DNA of 64,000 bases from Hofstenia miamia. Lineage: Eukaryota > Xenacoelomorpha > Acoela. Numbering within the stretch: the stretch's first letter is position 1; each line of letters opens with the position of its first letter. The position numbers were made by a program, and so were the translations under genes. Positions 25,201 through 40,200 of this stretch are shown in pieces. The notes below the pieces were generated by a model, which ran no database searches, had not been told where the DNA came from, and worked only from the letters and a program-made list of their open reading frames with translations. The stretch is taken from NCBI GenBank assembly GCA_004352715.1, contig SCFE01000030.1, forward strand, positions 862,161-926,160. The letters run 5' to 3'.

Positions 25201-28200
25201 AGAATTCAACATACAAAAACTAGTGTTGACGTAATAACACTAAAAAATTCAACTAAATTAATAGCAATTGTTGACCCTATTTGTAAGTTGACAAAGAAGT
25301 AAGGAATTACCCCTGGATAAGTAATCGATGTTATACTGGAAATCTTGATATAAATGATAAGGTAACAAACGCGAGGCCACATCGTTGATGTCAACAAATG
25401 GATCTTTGTAATTAGGTTCAACAACAAATTTCTGTTGAAGACTAATTTCGTTTACAACACTAAAATAGTTTCGATCAAAAGTACATACATTTATAATATT
25501 ACACTTTTTAATCAGTATTCATAGCAGAGACATATTATATATAAAAATTAAAAAAACATAATGTCATTCTTCTTAACCACAACTAAACTAATCCTCGAGT
25601 ACAGTCTTAGGTAAGTTCTTTTGTATTTCGGGCATTTCACATATAGTCATAACACTAAATAAGAATTTCGCATACAAGATTTCCCCCTTGTAGAGTGTAG
25701 ACCCAATTACACTAGATTAACCTTAAAAACTACGCCAAAAAAGGCATACAAGAACTGGACTTTACAAAATATATCTGTATAGAAAAAGCAAAAGTTTTAA
25801 AAATTAATAAAATTTTTTGTTTGATTGAAAAAATAATCCCTATTTCTATCTGATCATGGTAAAAACCTCGGGTTTCAGCTCGCTTAATAACACGTTTCGA
25901 GTAGGTTCCACTAAGCCTGCACACGTTCTTGAATTTATTTGCTTTGCATAGCATCACTTTATAAGCAAATAGATATGATGTCTTAGAAGACATGACGTGT
26001 ATAAGATGTTAGATTTTTAGAATATTGCAAGTATAGTTGGTTTCAAATCATATCACATCATTTGAATAGCTCCATGATTTCATAATTTACATCAAGTGCT
26101 TTTCCAAACATTTTTTAAGGGTGGTTCAATTAATGTGTCCAACACTGTAGTAACAAATAACTAGGCTTTTGTAAATATATTCAGTATGATAGAAGGAGTA
26201 AACCACTAAGATAAATTGGCAACTTACAAAGGAAGATTGGCTTCTTTATTTGGCTTTTGATCCTAAAATAAATTAAATATAATAACTGGTGTAATATTTC
26301 AAATAAATTAAAATATCGTAACATACAGTCTATGTTGAAAATAGACAAAGAAAATGCATTGGAGTAAATCAACATTTCTCTAAATTTGATTTGTTACTGA
26401 ATTTAATAAATATTTTATATTCGCTAAAGTGCTATTGATATAATTTTCACTGATGCCATTAATATTTAAAGCAAAAGGTTATAAATTTTAATAAATCTTC
26501 GTTAACAACTTTCACCGCAAGATGGCGATCTAATGAAAATTAATATAAATTTCTCTTTTGAGTTAATTTACATTTATTAATTAAATATTAGATTCACGAA
26601 TTCCTACAAAAATAATTTAGTAGAAGAGTGAATTATAGAGTCTGTTGTTTACATTTGACACTAATGCAATAATGGAAGAAAATCTTTGACAGCATTTCAC
26701 ATTCGCTGCTACGTATGGGCTTTAAACAATTTTCACACCGTGGGAATTATTATTACACTATTGAGATAACAAAGAATCGCGATTATACGAATAAATTTAT
26801 TCACAAGGTTAAAAAAGGATTAGAAATAATGAGATGCTTAAAACTCATTTTAATATATGTGAAACAAAAATAATTTCATAGATGAAAAATCGTCTTAGAA
26901 GAAGCATCAAAGAAGCACATTTGAAGTAAATTGTTCATGTGGAACTAGGGAAAATCTACAGATTTAAATATGATATTAAGCTACTAACTAGCTGTAAAGA
27001 TGCGAATAATTTCGATGAACAATTCCGAGTATTCTTTCCTCACAATAAATTTTAAGCGCTTCTTGCCATAATCAGGGATTCATAACTACATCTCATTGAG
27101 AAATTCTTGAATAAGATGATCAGGCTTTCTTGTCATATTTCCATCAGAAATCCTTAGATGTTTTCATTGTGCATCTACCTTTCTTAAGGAAAGGACTCAA
27201 CATTCCAATGGTCTATGACTAGAACTCTGGTAAATCCATAAACGGATTTGATACTCTAGCTTGGAGAATAGAAAACGTAAGTTCTATGAATATATTTTCT
27301 TGAAGTTCTTTGGGATAGTTTGATGAAGGCAATCCACATACTTCAGGTGACCAAAGTCTTCTCTTACATTGCTGACGTAGCTGAAGATCACTAGTGATGG
27401 AATTCAACTATACGTTTTAGTGTGTTCGAAGCTCAGACTGCCATATTTGTCCACTCAGATGACTTAAAAGAAATCTTGAAATTTGTTTGACATCTGTACA
27501 CTAGGCTCTCTCTAGCTCTTTCCGTGTAATTTAGAAAAGATGTTAAGAAATAAAGTTGAATCCAATAATTGCAAAAACCAGTTTTAATTTCACCACACCT
27601 ACTAACGTGATAAAATATGCTCAATAATACTCAATAGAACTTGTCCAAATGGCATTCGTGTAACACAGGCCCAATTTACAACTACGCATGTAGTAAACCT
27701 CTAATAACGGTCATTAATAGTAAACCTGTTTCTTTCTAAAGCAAATGCGCAAAGATGTACATGCTATGCAGCTGGATATAAATTGTGAGATAATGTGGGG
27801 GCCTGATTTCTTGCTCTTGGGATGTTGCTAATCTCTGTATGATACTTTAGATATAGATTGCTTTTGAAATACCTCTCATTCAACAAAAAAAGCATTCTTC
27901 CCCAGCATTCAAGAACAGCAGAGACGCATTGATATTAAAAATTTGTGTCTCTTTGGGATAAAACAAAATTCCAGGCTGAACAATATTTTGAAGATATTAT
28001 AAGAGCTTGAAAACTATCTGGTATAATGACCCATTAGGTGAACTGAGATGCAGGTATGGTCCGGGCTAAATCCAAATAACTGGGAAGAAGACAAAAAATT
28101 ATATAAAGTATTTTCACTGTCTTCTTAGTGGTCAATCTCTACAGAATTTTCATGAGGAATGTACAATCCTTAAGTCTGTGACAGGTCGTGAAGTTGTCCA

Positions 28201-31200
28201 CAGGGTCATTGAGGATGCTGGAAAATTGTGGTAACACACTAGACCAACATACGTGGTCATGCTGAGAAGCGTTGAAGCATGAAACTTTTTCGATGTACCC
28301 CAACTAATTAGCTGCTACTTTGAGAACCAGATTTAACACACATGTGAATAAATATAGCGAAGAAGCACTGCTCTTCGTAATCTGCAGATAGCTATAAAGT
28401 ACAATCTGGAGAATTATGAGGCTACTACCACTATTACTACACTAATAGATCTGTTAAAGTTGAGGAGATTAGAGAAGCAGACGGAGCTATGAGCTATCAA
28501 GAAGATGTCCACTGCTATGTATTTTTGACATCTGTAAAATATAATATGAAACCTGAGAGCGCATGGTTATTGTAAATACATATATTTAACGCTTTATTAC
28601 CATTTAAAAAATAACAAACTTTGAGTGAATGAACATTGAATCCCGTCTACATTTTACCGTACCACTCGATGCTACCTCGCTTACTTGATACTTATACACG
28701 TTAAGATTTGTTGAAACTCGATTTTATTTTAATCAGCTGTTGAGAATGCAATTATTTCTGTTCCCATCACATCTATAGAGTTTATCTATATGGTTGGTTT
28801 ATCTGGGATCGATTACTAACGCCTAATGGTATTTCGGTTGGCATCAGTAGGAAACCACATCTATAAACAAGTGAGCAAAATTTCAAGTTGAAACATTTCA
28901 GTATCAACATTTGGTGTTTTGAGAGTCTGTTGGCTACTTGAAATAAATGTTGAGCTCATGTAGCGAGTTTTATTATCGTTCGGAAAATCAAATTTCATCA
29001 GCTGATAAATTACTATGTAGATAGCGGAAATCCGGTTGTTTTACCAAAAACAGATTGAATTGTTCGCACTATCGACTTCCATCAGTTGATAAATTGAGAG
29101 ATGATAAAAATGGACAGTCCTTTAGCACTATGTCATGTGAGCAAGATGTGAACAAGAATCATCCACAGTTGTTAGTTCTATATCTTGGTATCAATTATCA
29201 AAGAAGGGAAATTATCTAACAAACCTACTATAAAACTTTTCGTAATCTGCGTTAACCAGGTTGAATTTTTGCTGAATTCGATGCTATAATGATTCAGAAA
29301 AACATTTTTGACTTTAGATGAGTAGCCTACATGTATTGTTCCATATAAAAAACAATTTTTTTGTTTTATTTTCGTATAATCTGACATGGATAAGACCTTA
29401 TAATATGCAATGCACTACATGTACTTATAGTTATAAAATATCACAAAACACATCTGATGAGAGGAAAAAATTACAGCAAAATTAATGTGTTATTTTACGA
29501 AAATTTCAATCGAATATGGACATTTAAAACAATGAGACAAATAGAAATTGAATATTTTCTGGATAAGAAAGTTTAAATAATATTAAATCACTAACTATAA
29601 GACATGCTCGGAAAATCAAATAAAAGGTAATAAACGAAACAACACAAAAGCAAAGCGAGCAGACGAAATTGAAACATGCAAAATTCGGAAGGTAAATAAT
29701 CTTTCATCAATCACGAATGTATGCTATATACATTAATTGAAATTATAAATAAACAAAGAACCGGTCACGCATGAATGATTTATAGTTCTCATTGTTCCCA
29801 AATAGAATAAAGACTTGAAAGCTTTAGAGATTGCATTTAAGTGAATACAATTAATTTCTTTCATCAAGCCAATTTTCTTGAAAGTTCTATGTCGCCCTTT
29901 GCAACCATAACTAGGGTTTTTTGAGAAAATTGAAAACACTATTCGAATAATTTTTAAAACATATTCGAATATCTGAATATTCTAAGAAACTCTAATCACA
30001 AAATTTGGTTTAAGTTTCCTGGCGTGTGGTTTACTAAGTATTCCAAAAATGCTTATCATGCAGTGCTTTACATGCTTAAAATTGAACAAATTGCAAAAAC
30101 TTCAATAGACGACATATGCAACTATTGCATAAATTATAAAAACAGCATCATTGGAGATTTGAGACCCACGTTTTGGAATATTTTCATTTAAATCTGCTTT
30201 CATTCATAATTGTGGTCTCCGCCAATGAATCAGCAAAAATTAGCATCAACAAAGTTTAAAAATTGGCATTGAAAAGGGGTAGCTATAGACGAATATTCAA
30301 ATAATAAAACGGCATTCGCATAGTTTGGTGCGAACGAATATTTGGAATTTCCCAGAAACTCTAACCATAACCCCGGATTCAATATTTCCGTTTTTCTCAA
30401 ATTTTTGAAACAAATATTAAAGTGACGTGTAAGTCAAATGGAAAGATGAACATTCAATTTGAAGGCTTGAGGTATTGAAAAAACTTTAATTGCCACAAAG
30501 TGTAGTTGTTAAAATCCTACCACGAGATTAACACATTCTTCATTTAAACAAGATAAGTTGGTACTAATGGCATACATTTAAACAATGAAGGGATTTTAAG
30601 GGAATTGAAAGTATAATTACTTAGATACGTAACGTATAAGTTATAACTCCGTAGTTTTAAACTACACCTAAAAGGAGTAGTTCATGTAAGAAACAATCTA
30701 AATCTCACGGGAGGTTTCAATCGACATGCATTAGCTTGATGGAGGACAGGTTTCTGAACACCATGCACATTACGAATAACCATGCTACTACTTCCACTAG
30801 CACTCCTAACATGCAAAACGCGATTAAGAGGTGATGAAGGAAGCCGTTTAACCAGAAACGGTTGCGCTCGTGGTGAGCTCCGATAACTACTGAGAAGCTA
30901 AACATGCATAAAGTCAAAACCAAATTCAAGCAGCAATGAGGACCGCCACTCTACTTTTGCGGGCTTCTTGTCGAAAGTGCAATAATTACTGATTACAAAG
31001 GGTAACTAAATGTTATATTTAACTATATCTATGTAATTCCAGATAAAATGTCGAAATGAATTGCTAGGAAAGCAATTCCCAATAGAAGGGAGGATCTTAA
31101 TAAACGAGGGGGTCAAATTGAGTAAAATATAATAAGTGGGGGCTGGATTACGAAAATTCCATAAGCAAAAAATAAAATTATCTCTAGTCATATCAAATTT

Positions 31201-34200
31201 CCCCCTAGTTATCCGAAAATATAATAAAGAAAAGAGCTCAGAAAAAAACAAAACTTCTTCAAGAAATATGCCAAGACGTCCTTTAGTGAGGAGCGAGAAG
31301 TGGGTTAGTTTTCGAATATTGTTGTGTTGATTTTTTACATGTGCTTAAGTAAAGAATAAAAATTAGTTTAAAAGGTTGTGAAATTAAGAGATTCTTGAAA
31401 ATAATGAGTTGGAGAGTTAATCAATAATAAAAGCATAAGTGTCAATCAGCGACGACTGACGTTAATAAACTCACTAATTTGAGGACGCAAACAAAGCTTT
31501 GTTCAAAAAAATGGTGCAATAGAAAAATATGATTAATTACTCGTAAGAAATATTAAAAGTACACTCTATTGAGGTCAGGAAGAGTTTAGAAGCTAACACT
31601 CTTCTAACCCTAAGACCTGGCATATTGGTCTTGGGTCGCTCTATATGTGCTATTGTTCCAATTGCTCATGAGCTTGATCAATGGTAGGTGGCATTATGCC
31701 AAGTATGAATGTTTTTTTTGCATTTTAACAATTTGGGGCTAAAATAGTCTACTTGAAACTCTCCAGATGATGCAATCACAAAGGTTTCGAAAATGAATAA
31801 ATGTTTCATATAGTATCAAGTAAAAATTCATGGAATGTTGGCTACAAAAGAATATCGATACGATAAAATGATTTGTAAAAGTTAATGAAATTAGTTAGAT
31901 TTTCTCAGCCGTTTCTACGTACACAATTACAATGAAAAGAAATTTACATTTTATAAGAAAAGATTAAAGGTAATTCGTTAGAAGCTGAAGTGTGAACAGG
32001 TAAATTCACACTTAAGATGAGAATCACGCGATAGCACTAATGCTTAGTCTAAACAGTAACAACCTCAAAATATTGGCTTCAATTCAGGTTAATGTACGAA
32101 TTATTAGGTATGAGGTAGCACAACAATCATTGCAAAGAAACACAAGATCAATTGTTAGGTGTTAGAACTAATGATGAAAAGTTTGCCTTTCTCAAGAAGC
32201 GCACAATTTTTCAATCGTCGACATTTTAAAACAATTTCATTGAAAAAATATGGAGACATAATTCATTGAACTAAATGAAACAAGTACTCGAATTAGTTGG
32301 AATGAGATCACCACTTTACGGATTTGTTTTTTTTCCAAAAAATTCACATGATTTCAACTCGTTAAATTCAGAAACTAAATTCCTATATATTTCGCAATTC
32401 ATAATTTCCGATTAATATTAAAATTTAAAAACAACTCTGAGCAGTCACGAATATGAAATTTTTTCCAATGCGCAATCTTAAAAAAATAATGGTAACCAAA
32501 AAAATAAATATTCAATAAATTTGATTTGGTAAACAGTTAGACAATTTGATACTTCCTCAAACAAACCAAAGCCTATATAAATGTTATAGGCTACCAAGCC
32601 TAAGCCTTGCAATAAAACTGGACAATTAAAAATATTTTGTTATAATTGTATCAAACTAAGCCTTAGTTTATTTACATCTGTAGATTTCAGAATGGATGAT
32701 TGAGTTTTCAATAATAAATTTAAACACATGTCAATGATTTAGTAAGCGTGCAATTGGCAATCACACTACAGGGAAACAATAGAAGCAGGACATGCAGACA
32801 ATGAACAACAGCAAAGAGAAGTTTGTTACCTCGCATAGACTGTAATTGGCAGCATTTGTGACGGAAGTAATTCTAAATAGGTTCATATAAAACTCATGTC
32901 CCAAAGAACTGTTTAATAATGGATAGGCCCTCTACCTTCAAAACAATGTCGTGAATTTAAAAAAAAACAAAAAATAAAGGTGACAGTATGCAACATTGAA
33001 TTCCTGTTTCCCGATTCTTTCATTTAATAATTTTAAAACGAAATCGAATGTTAAATAAAATACTTGCTTTAACACTAAAAAGGCTAGAGAGGCTATTTGG
33101 AAACAAAAGGATTTTAAGCAAATAGACCTTGAACACTACTATATTACACTGAATTTATCACTTTAAAATTTGTCGCGAGACAAGGGAAAACCGAGAAGTT
33201 ATTTTATTACTTCATTTCCTGAACTGCTGTTCAGTGCGTTGAAACAGATTCATCATCCTGCTTTCACGAGTTGGTAACGTGTCATTTGATATAAACAATG
33301 TCCAAATAGAAGACATATGAGTAAAATAATTGTCAAACAATGGAGGGTGATAGTTCCCTGATCTTCTCAGGTCAAAACCCAAACTAATAATTCACCCTGC
33401 CATTTCATAGGATGCGCACGACAATTTCTTGATTTTTAATTTTTCAATTATTAAATCAAATTTTAGCGAATAACTCTACTCAATAAACCAAATATTCAAA
33501 CGTCTTTTAGAAAAAACATAGAATATTGGCTATTGATACAAACAATGTTATTGTAATTGCATTTTTTTCTAGTTATTGTTAAGGGTTCAAAAATTGTTTG
33601 TGAGAATTAAAACTTTAGCTAATTTGGAATGTTGACATACTATAAAATCTTTCTCCAGCGGTTTTATATTCAATTTTTAACTGAATCTTAAGCAATTTTC
33701 AATCATTTTATCATTAAAAAGGGTTTTATAAGTGCAAGAAAATCTGGTCTTTCCAACAGCTAGGTGAATACTATCATAAGTCATAACCCACAATCGTACG
33801 GGAATAACAAACCTGGGTTTTAACTATTCAATAAGTTTAATAGCAATTCCTAACAGTTGTTATCTAGTGTATTTTTGTCATTTGCTATGCACATGCAAAT
33901 GTGAATAATACGGAAAGCTGTCACTGGACGCAATTTTGCTTCCAACCTAAATAATTTCTTGGTTAACAGACAAAAGTTGGACAGGTTCTTATTTTATGAA
34001 TGCATCTGCCATTAGAGAAATAGGTATTTAGGTTAAATTAATGTATTTCAGTGTAGTATAGCACGTGTGGAAACGTACAGAAAACATTTATACTTTCTTT
34101 TTCTGACAGGTAGGTGAAGATTTACGCGCTCACACTAACTATTCCCCATTAACAATGACTACTGCACAGCGGTCATGGTCATCGACAAAAAATTTGAATT

Positions 34201-37200
34201 GATCATACAAAGAATAATAAATCATTTGAGAAGGATGATTCATTGTATATTTTGTATATTTTCAAGTACAAATACGATATCATGTGAATGGATCTATGGG
34301 GTTACTAATAATGTCATTTTCATTATAAAAAATGTACATGGGTTCATATATTATTCTCATCAAGAACACCAATGAATCTGCGAGTGACTAAGTGTGAAAC
34401 TCACGGTTTAGTAGATTGTGTGGTCGTCATGATGAGTGGAGAATATGATTGAGGTTTGACGGCGGCTTGTAAAGGCGAGTTGACGGAGTGCAACTGTGAA
34501 GTACTGCGATTGGTGAATGTCTGTACAAATCCCTGCAAAGTCGGCTGTGTTTGTGCCACTGATAATGATGATTCAATTTCACAATCTAAAATATTTCAAT
34601 TTTATTGGAACTGTCTAAAATATCTTAATCTGTATGCACTCACGGTTAGAGATGAACATGGGCCGCGCTTGAGCCGAAGTTTTGGAAAATATGGACCAAT
34701 ATTTCAAAAATACGCAACAGTACTCGCAAATCAGCCCAATCCAGTGAATACCATATAATTATTAAACCATTTGTTGAAAAATAATTATATTTTAAAATTT
34801 TACATTACTATCATAAACTCCTCTAAAATTAAAAAATATTTTTGGCAAGGATCATAAAGTGGGCAAAATTAGCATTAATACTAATGGGCTAAAGTTTTCG
34901 TCCCATGTCCATCTCTGTACACGGCATACTTAATAGGATGTAGTTTAATGGAGATTTCAATTCCCTTTTAACAACGACAAAGAAAATACATCTGATTTGG
35001 CTTTCCACAATTATAATTTCATTTCAATTTTTCAAAAGAAAACTCTACAATTTAGACATATTAGCAAAAGTGGAGCAACAATTTGGTATCAGAGCATTAG
35101 TTTCATTGAAACTAGATTTTCGCGAGCATCATGTAGTGAAATTAAGGTATGGAAATTGAGTGTAGATACTTACCAGGGTCGCCACCGCCATCAAAAGATG
35201 TACTCGATGTTTGGAAGATAGGATTAACACCCATTTGTGAATGGCCTGTAGTAACTGATTGACCGAGTGGAGTTGTGGTGATATTACTGCTACGATTTTT
35301 CACTGTTTTCTTGGGCGTTCGAGGCTTAGATTTCAAGGTTTTATTGAAGACGCCAACATGATTGCTTGGTGTGTTCATTGGTGAATTACGCGAAGCATTA
35401 TGATTGGTTGAAGCAATTGGTCGTGGGCATAAAGAGCCTTTTATTGCTGAAGCTAAATTCATACATCATTACTAAAATTCTTCAATAATTATAGTTATAT
35501 ACTACAAAAACTTTCTATGCATCTAATGGCTTGGTGTTTTTCTACAGAAACAAGAAATTACACTAAGAAATAGTCATCGATTAACCTTAAACAGCCAAGG
35601 AATCTTTAAAATTTTTTCATGGTAATGGGAAAATTTTAAACGCTTATTGTTCAAAAACAAAAAAGATATCTATAAAGTGAAAGTACAACCAGTTAGAGGA
35701 GTGTCTCCTCTTTCATTTTCATTTCAAACCACGACCTGGAGCTGTCTCAAAGAAGCCTGCCTCAGACTCTAAGCGCACCGCACTCCTCAATGGTTTGGGA
35801 GGTCTATCTGCATATCAAGAAACAGTTAATTTCGTTGTTGATCACGTGAGCTTGAAGCCTCATATTTACCTGAACATTAGGTCTGAAAATAATTGAATTG
35901 TTTTATACAATTAGGAATTTTCAATGAAAATTAGTTAAAACTTTCAAGTAGATTAGGTAGAGCAATACACTCTAATACAAATTTTCATAATTACAAGCAC
36001 ATTGCCTCTAGATGTGTCAGTGCCTCACGATTTTCAAATTTGCAAATGGGCTTAGAGAAAATTGTTTAAAAATGTGGAAAAACGATTTCCAATTAAATTG
36101 ATGCCAAGCTGTTTAAGGTTAATAACTACAAAATTTTTCCAATCGCTACTGCTGCAAACTAAATGCAGCGGTAGCGGCTGCTGGAGCAGAAACGCCAACA
36201 ATGGTGCCAGCATTTAATAGAATATTCATCACAATGGGTACAATATATTTTGTTATATATATATATTTATATTAGAATTTCAAAAGGAGAATTAAGCGAA
36301 ACATTATAAAATATATTATTCATCAAATTTGTCTTCTAAAAAGATACCGGATGCAGGCTTGGGAACGATGTGTATTTGCGTGGATTGACGATTCTGAGCG
36401 ATAGGTACGAGTTTTAATTGATGAGTCTTGGGGTCTTGAATTAGCTGTAATGTGATGGAAGGTGCCGTAGATTGTACTTGTGGGGTTGAGGTCGTAACTG
36501 TAGGTGCTGAACACACTGGTTGCATCATCACCTGAACTGGCTGACCGTTGACATCTACAAATTTCAATACCGGTTGCTGTGAGGAAGATGTTGTAACAGC
36601 AGGCTAAAGAATTTATACGTTAAAAGATACTAACAATGAGCTTTTCATAAAACTTAATTCGTCACTGGAAGTTACTTTGAAAGAAAGCAATTATTAAAAA
36701 TTCACTATACAATAGTTATGCTCATAAACAAATGACAATGAAAAAAAGGAAAAAGACATACTTTCCACAATGGCACACTGAATATCTTTTTAGTAGACCC
36801 TACTACTTACGAAAACTTGTAATGTGACAAAACTGTTTTCGTTTGAAGATAAAGAAATAACCCCCAGAGAAAAATTGCGCAATTATCTGAATTCAAAAAT
36901 AAATTTCTTTGTCAAAACGAGGAGATTTCTGCGCTAAAGGGCTTAGCAGATTAATTTGTGTCGTGTTTCTGCCCCGCCCTCTTAATCGATTGTTCGTAAA
37001 TTGAATGTAAGTAATATAACTGCAACAAACTGTGAAAGTGAATATGGGTATATCCTCACTATACAATTGGAAATATATATCAATTCCAACTATAATAATT
37101 TATGTTTTAATAACATTGAATTTCTCAATAGTGAAAAAGAGCAGTGAAACGCTTTTTAAACATTTTCCCCCAAAATACAGCTCTAGTATAAATATGTTTA

Positions 37201-40200
37201 AAATGACTTCGCCATGAAACAAAAAATATTGCGTAATACAGATTTTCAATGTAAACGAAAATTGATTATTTAAAGTCAATTCGCTATAAAAACCAATGGA
37301 TATTATTCAATTGCGTTGTCTTAAATATATGTTAAATTGACTTGTTCTTTTAAATATTAATTGATAACTTTCAGGTAAAGATCAGTTCGGAAAAGTCTAT
37401 CAGCAGTTAATTAAAGGGTTGAACCCAGTTTAGACAAAACAAGACATGAATTTAAAATTGGAATGCATTTGAGATAAAGATATTTAGTGCTTCTATAACC
37501 TTAAAATGGAGATTTGAAAGACAAAACTGAAATTAAAACTTTTAATTGAATCAAAAAGCTTACTTCGAAATTAAAAGAAAGGATAATCTGTTGAATGATT
37601 AAAATTTATATTACCACTATTGGAAAATGATATAATAGTAATCAGAAGATTTAAATTGAAAGTTTATTACCCACTGAGATAGCATAGATTCAAAAACAAT
37701 GCATATGAAATTTTAATTAATTAAGAATGTAGAGAATCTGGATCTGGATTGTGCTAAGAAATGCGAAGCATGGCATGCTTAAATAAGTGAATTGCGCCAT
37801 GTTCGATATAAATAAAATCTCGTAACTAAAAAACGCATGTGGGTTCCCAAGAAACGTTTTAAAAGTTTAAAGCGTTATGGAATAAATAAGCAGAATCCTG
37901 TCCTTTGGGAAATTTCGAAATTTACACTGATCCGTATCGTCGTAAAAACTAACAGTAGCGACCTATTCTAAAAGAGTCTTGATCACATACTGTAATGGGA
38001 AATCGGTTAGCATTATCTTAAATTGAAAATGTTTATGTCCATTTTTAAGTGAAAATAAACATCAACCTAGGAAGTTTGGGATAAGCCCTTTTTATACTCT
38101 AACGGTACTCGAAGTGGGCGTAGTTTACTTGACCTCGAGCCAATCCCGAAGAAATCCCTAACAGAAATTACTCCTAAAAAATTTTTAATTGCGAGAAGCA
38201 TGCATCAAATCGGTAAAGCTTAAAAATATTAAGGTATTTAATCCGAAAATGATCAATGTACACAACATGCGACTATACCGATGGTCGAACTCGGATTTCT
38301 TTACAATAACCTGGCCGGGCATTTACTTAAATGGGAATAGTGAGAAACATTAAACGCAAAACTAATAATGCATGCGTGAAAAATAATGGCTGTGAAGTGA
38401 TGAGCTGATTTGAATTATGGATGGCATTTAACTAACAAGTTTCTTTTTAGTTAATCAAAAGCAAAAAGTGAAAATAAAATTTAACGGCTGGGAAAACCAT
38501 TGACCTAGTTATTATCAATAGCTTTTCGCAATCAATATGTACTTGGTCTATTTAAATTTATAAGAAAATTGCTTGTTAAATTAATGTGTAAACGTCAGTG
38601 TTTTTAGTAATTTGTCACAATAAATTAAGCACATTTCGTTTTCGAGGTGATATTCTTTGAAACTACTTTTTGTCTAATGCTTTAGTTTCGTATATGGCTA
38701 AAGCAGTGGGGTGTTTCGAAACGATTAAGTACGAATAAGATTTCAGTAAAAAATTTTTCCAACATCGACATTCATATTACATACACACATTCGACAAAGA
38801 AAAACAAGCTACGTTACATTGGAAAAATCCAATGGAAATAAAGAACACTAAAAAAACTAATTCAACGTCATAATTTAAAAAGAAAGACTTAAGTCACAGT
38901 CACGAAAGTTGATTTTCAAACACAATTGTTGAGTGAATTGAGTTTAAAAAATGAAGTCAAATGGAACGATCACTAAATGTGACGATGGTTGTAAATTTAA
39001 TAAAGACTGTAACCATGTTACAATTATCTTAAAATTCCTAACACTTGCTAGGCTTTAACGAAGACCTGTTTCTTACCAAGGTGATGAAATTGTGTTAGGC
39101 GCGTACATATTATTCTTATCTTATTAACCCCTTAACTAGCCTAATTTGTTGCCCATTGTGCGTCAAAATGAACCCAATTTTTTAAATAGCTTAGTTGAAT
39201 ATATATGCTATTTACACACCATAAATTATAAACAAAACGTATAAACGAGAATGTTCCTGTCAGATTTAAAATGGAGACTAAATATCTCTAACAATACTTT
39301 AATCTTAAATTAGTCATTTAAGATGCACGTTAACCTGTTACGAGAGATCCTTTGTGACATATCCAAAATATTAGAAAAAAAAATCGAGTAACTCGTGCTA
39401 AGTCAGTTAAGGGGTTAAAAAATTTGAGCACTCTTACTGATTTAGAAATATTAGCAGTAGTGGAGGCAGGTGTGGCGGATATAACTTGTAAATTAAGGCA
39501 TTGAGTTGATGTGGCTGGTTGAGAAGGCAGTGGAGGCACTCTACCACCTCCATCATTGACAGATAAGAACATGAGTTGATTAGAAGGCTCGTTCTGAGTA
39601 ATCATTGTATTCTTCCCTAAATTTCAAACACTTAATCAGTAAATTCAAAAATACAAGTATCCTCGAAATTACACAGAAAGTGATTGTCATTGATAGGATA
39701 TAACCTAATAAATAATTTGAAGTGCAATTACAAACGAATATAAAAATATCAAATCCCACAATGATGGGCTAAAGTCATCTACAAATAAAGTATGTCAACG
39801 TCTTTCGATAACGTAATATGGTAACACTAGCGTAAAATAAGGAGAAATGATGTGTAACAGATGTAATTACCATGTGGTTTCTTACTAATTGTTGAAGTGG
39901 AATTTCTTCGAGCTTTTTTCGGAGGCGTATGCTGTTGTTGCTGCTGTTGCGGTTGCACTGCCCGTTGTTGTTGAAAATTTGAGGATCCAGTAAGAGGAGG
40001 TGCCTGCAGTGGAGTAAGTGTTGTAGCATATGTTTCCGTGACATCCTTTCCCAATGGAACCTAAGCAATAACATCGTCTTAACTTCAAAGGCATTTATCA
40101 GATGCAAAAGGTCAATCACTAAACTGTTTTATATTTATGTCATAATCGCTCTTTCAAACATGATTGAGTAATAGGGAGCATATGTAACATGTCATGCTTG

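Noticed and set aside
25730-25993. 87-aa ORF in BICRA-like intron 10
   Set aside because: It carries acceptor-like and donor-like sites, but inserting it breaks the phase between exons 10 and 11 and it is not needed for the domain.
33180-33420. Possible extra exons between exons 8 and 9 with GTGAAT or missing donors
   Set aside because: No complete acceptor/donor pair in a compatible phase. Exon 9 at 32830-32872 already satisfies the phase requirement.
36323-36514. 63-aa minus-strand ORF overlapping exon 6
   Set aside because: Off-frame shadow of exon 6. Only the other frame joins exons 5 and 7.
39775-40119. 114-aa and 69-aa minus-strand ORFs overlapping exon 4
   Set aside because: They are alternative frames of the BICRA-like exon 4. 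The exon frame is fixed by splice phase on both sides.
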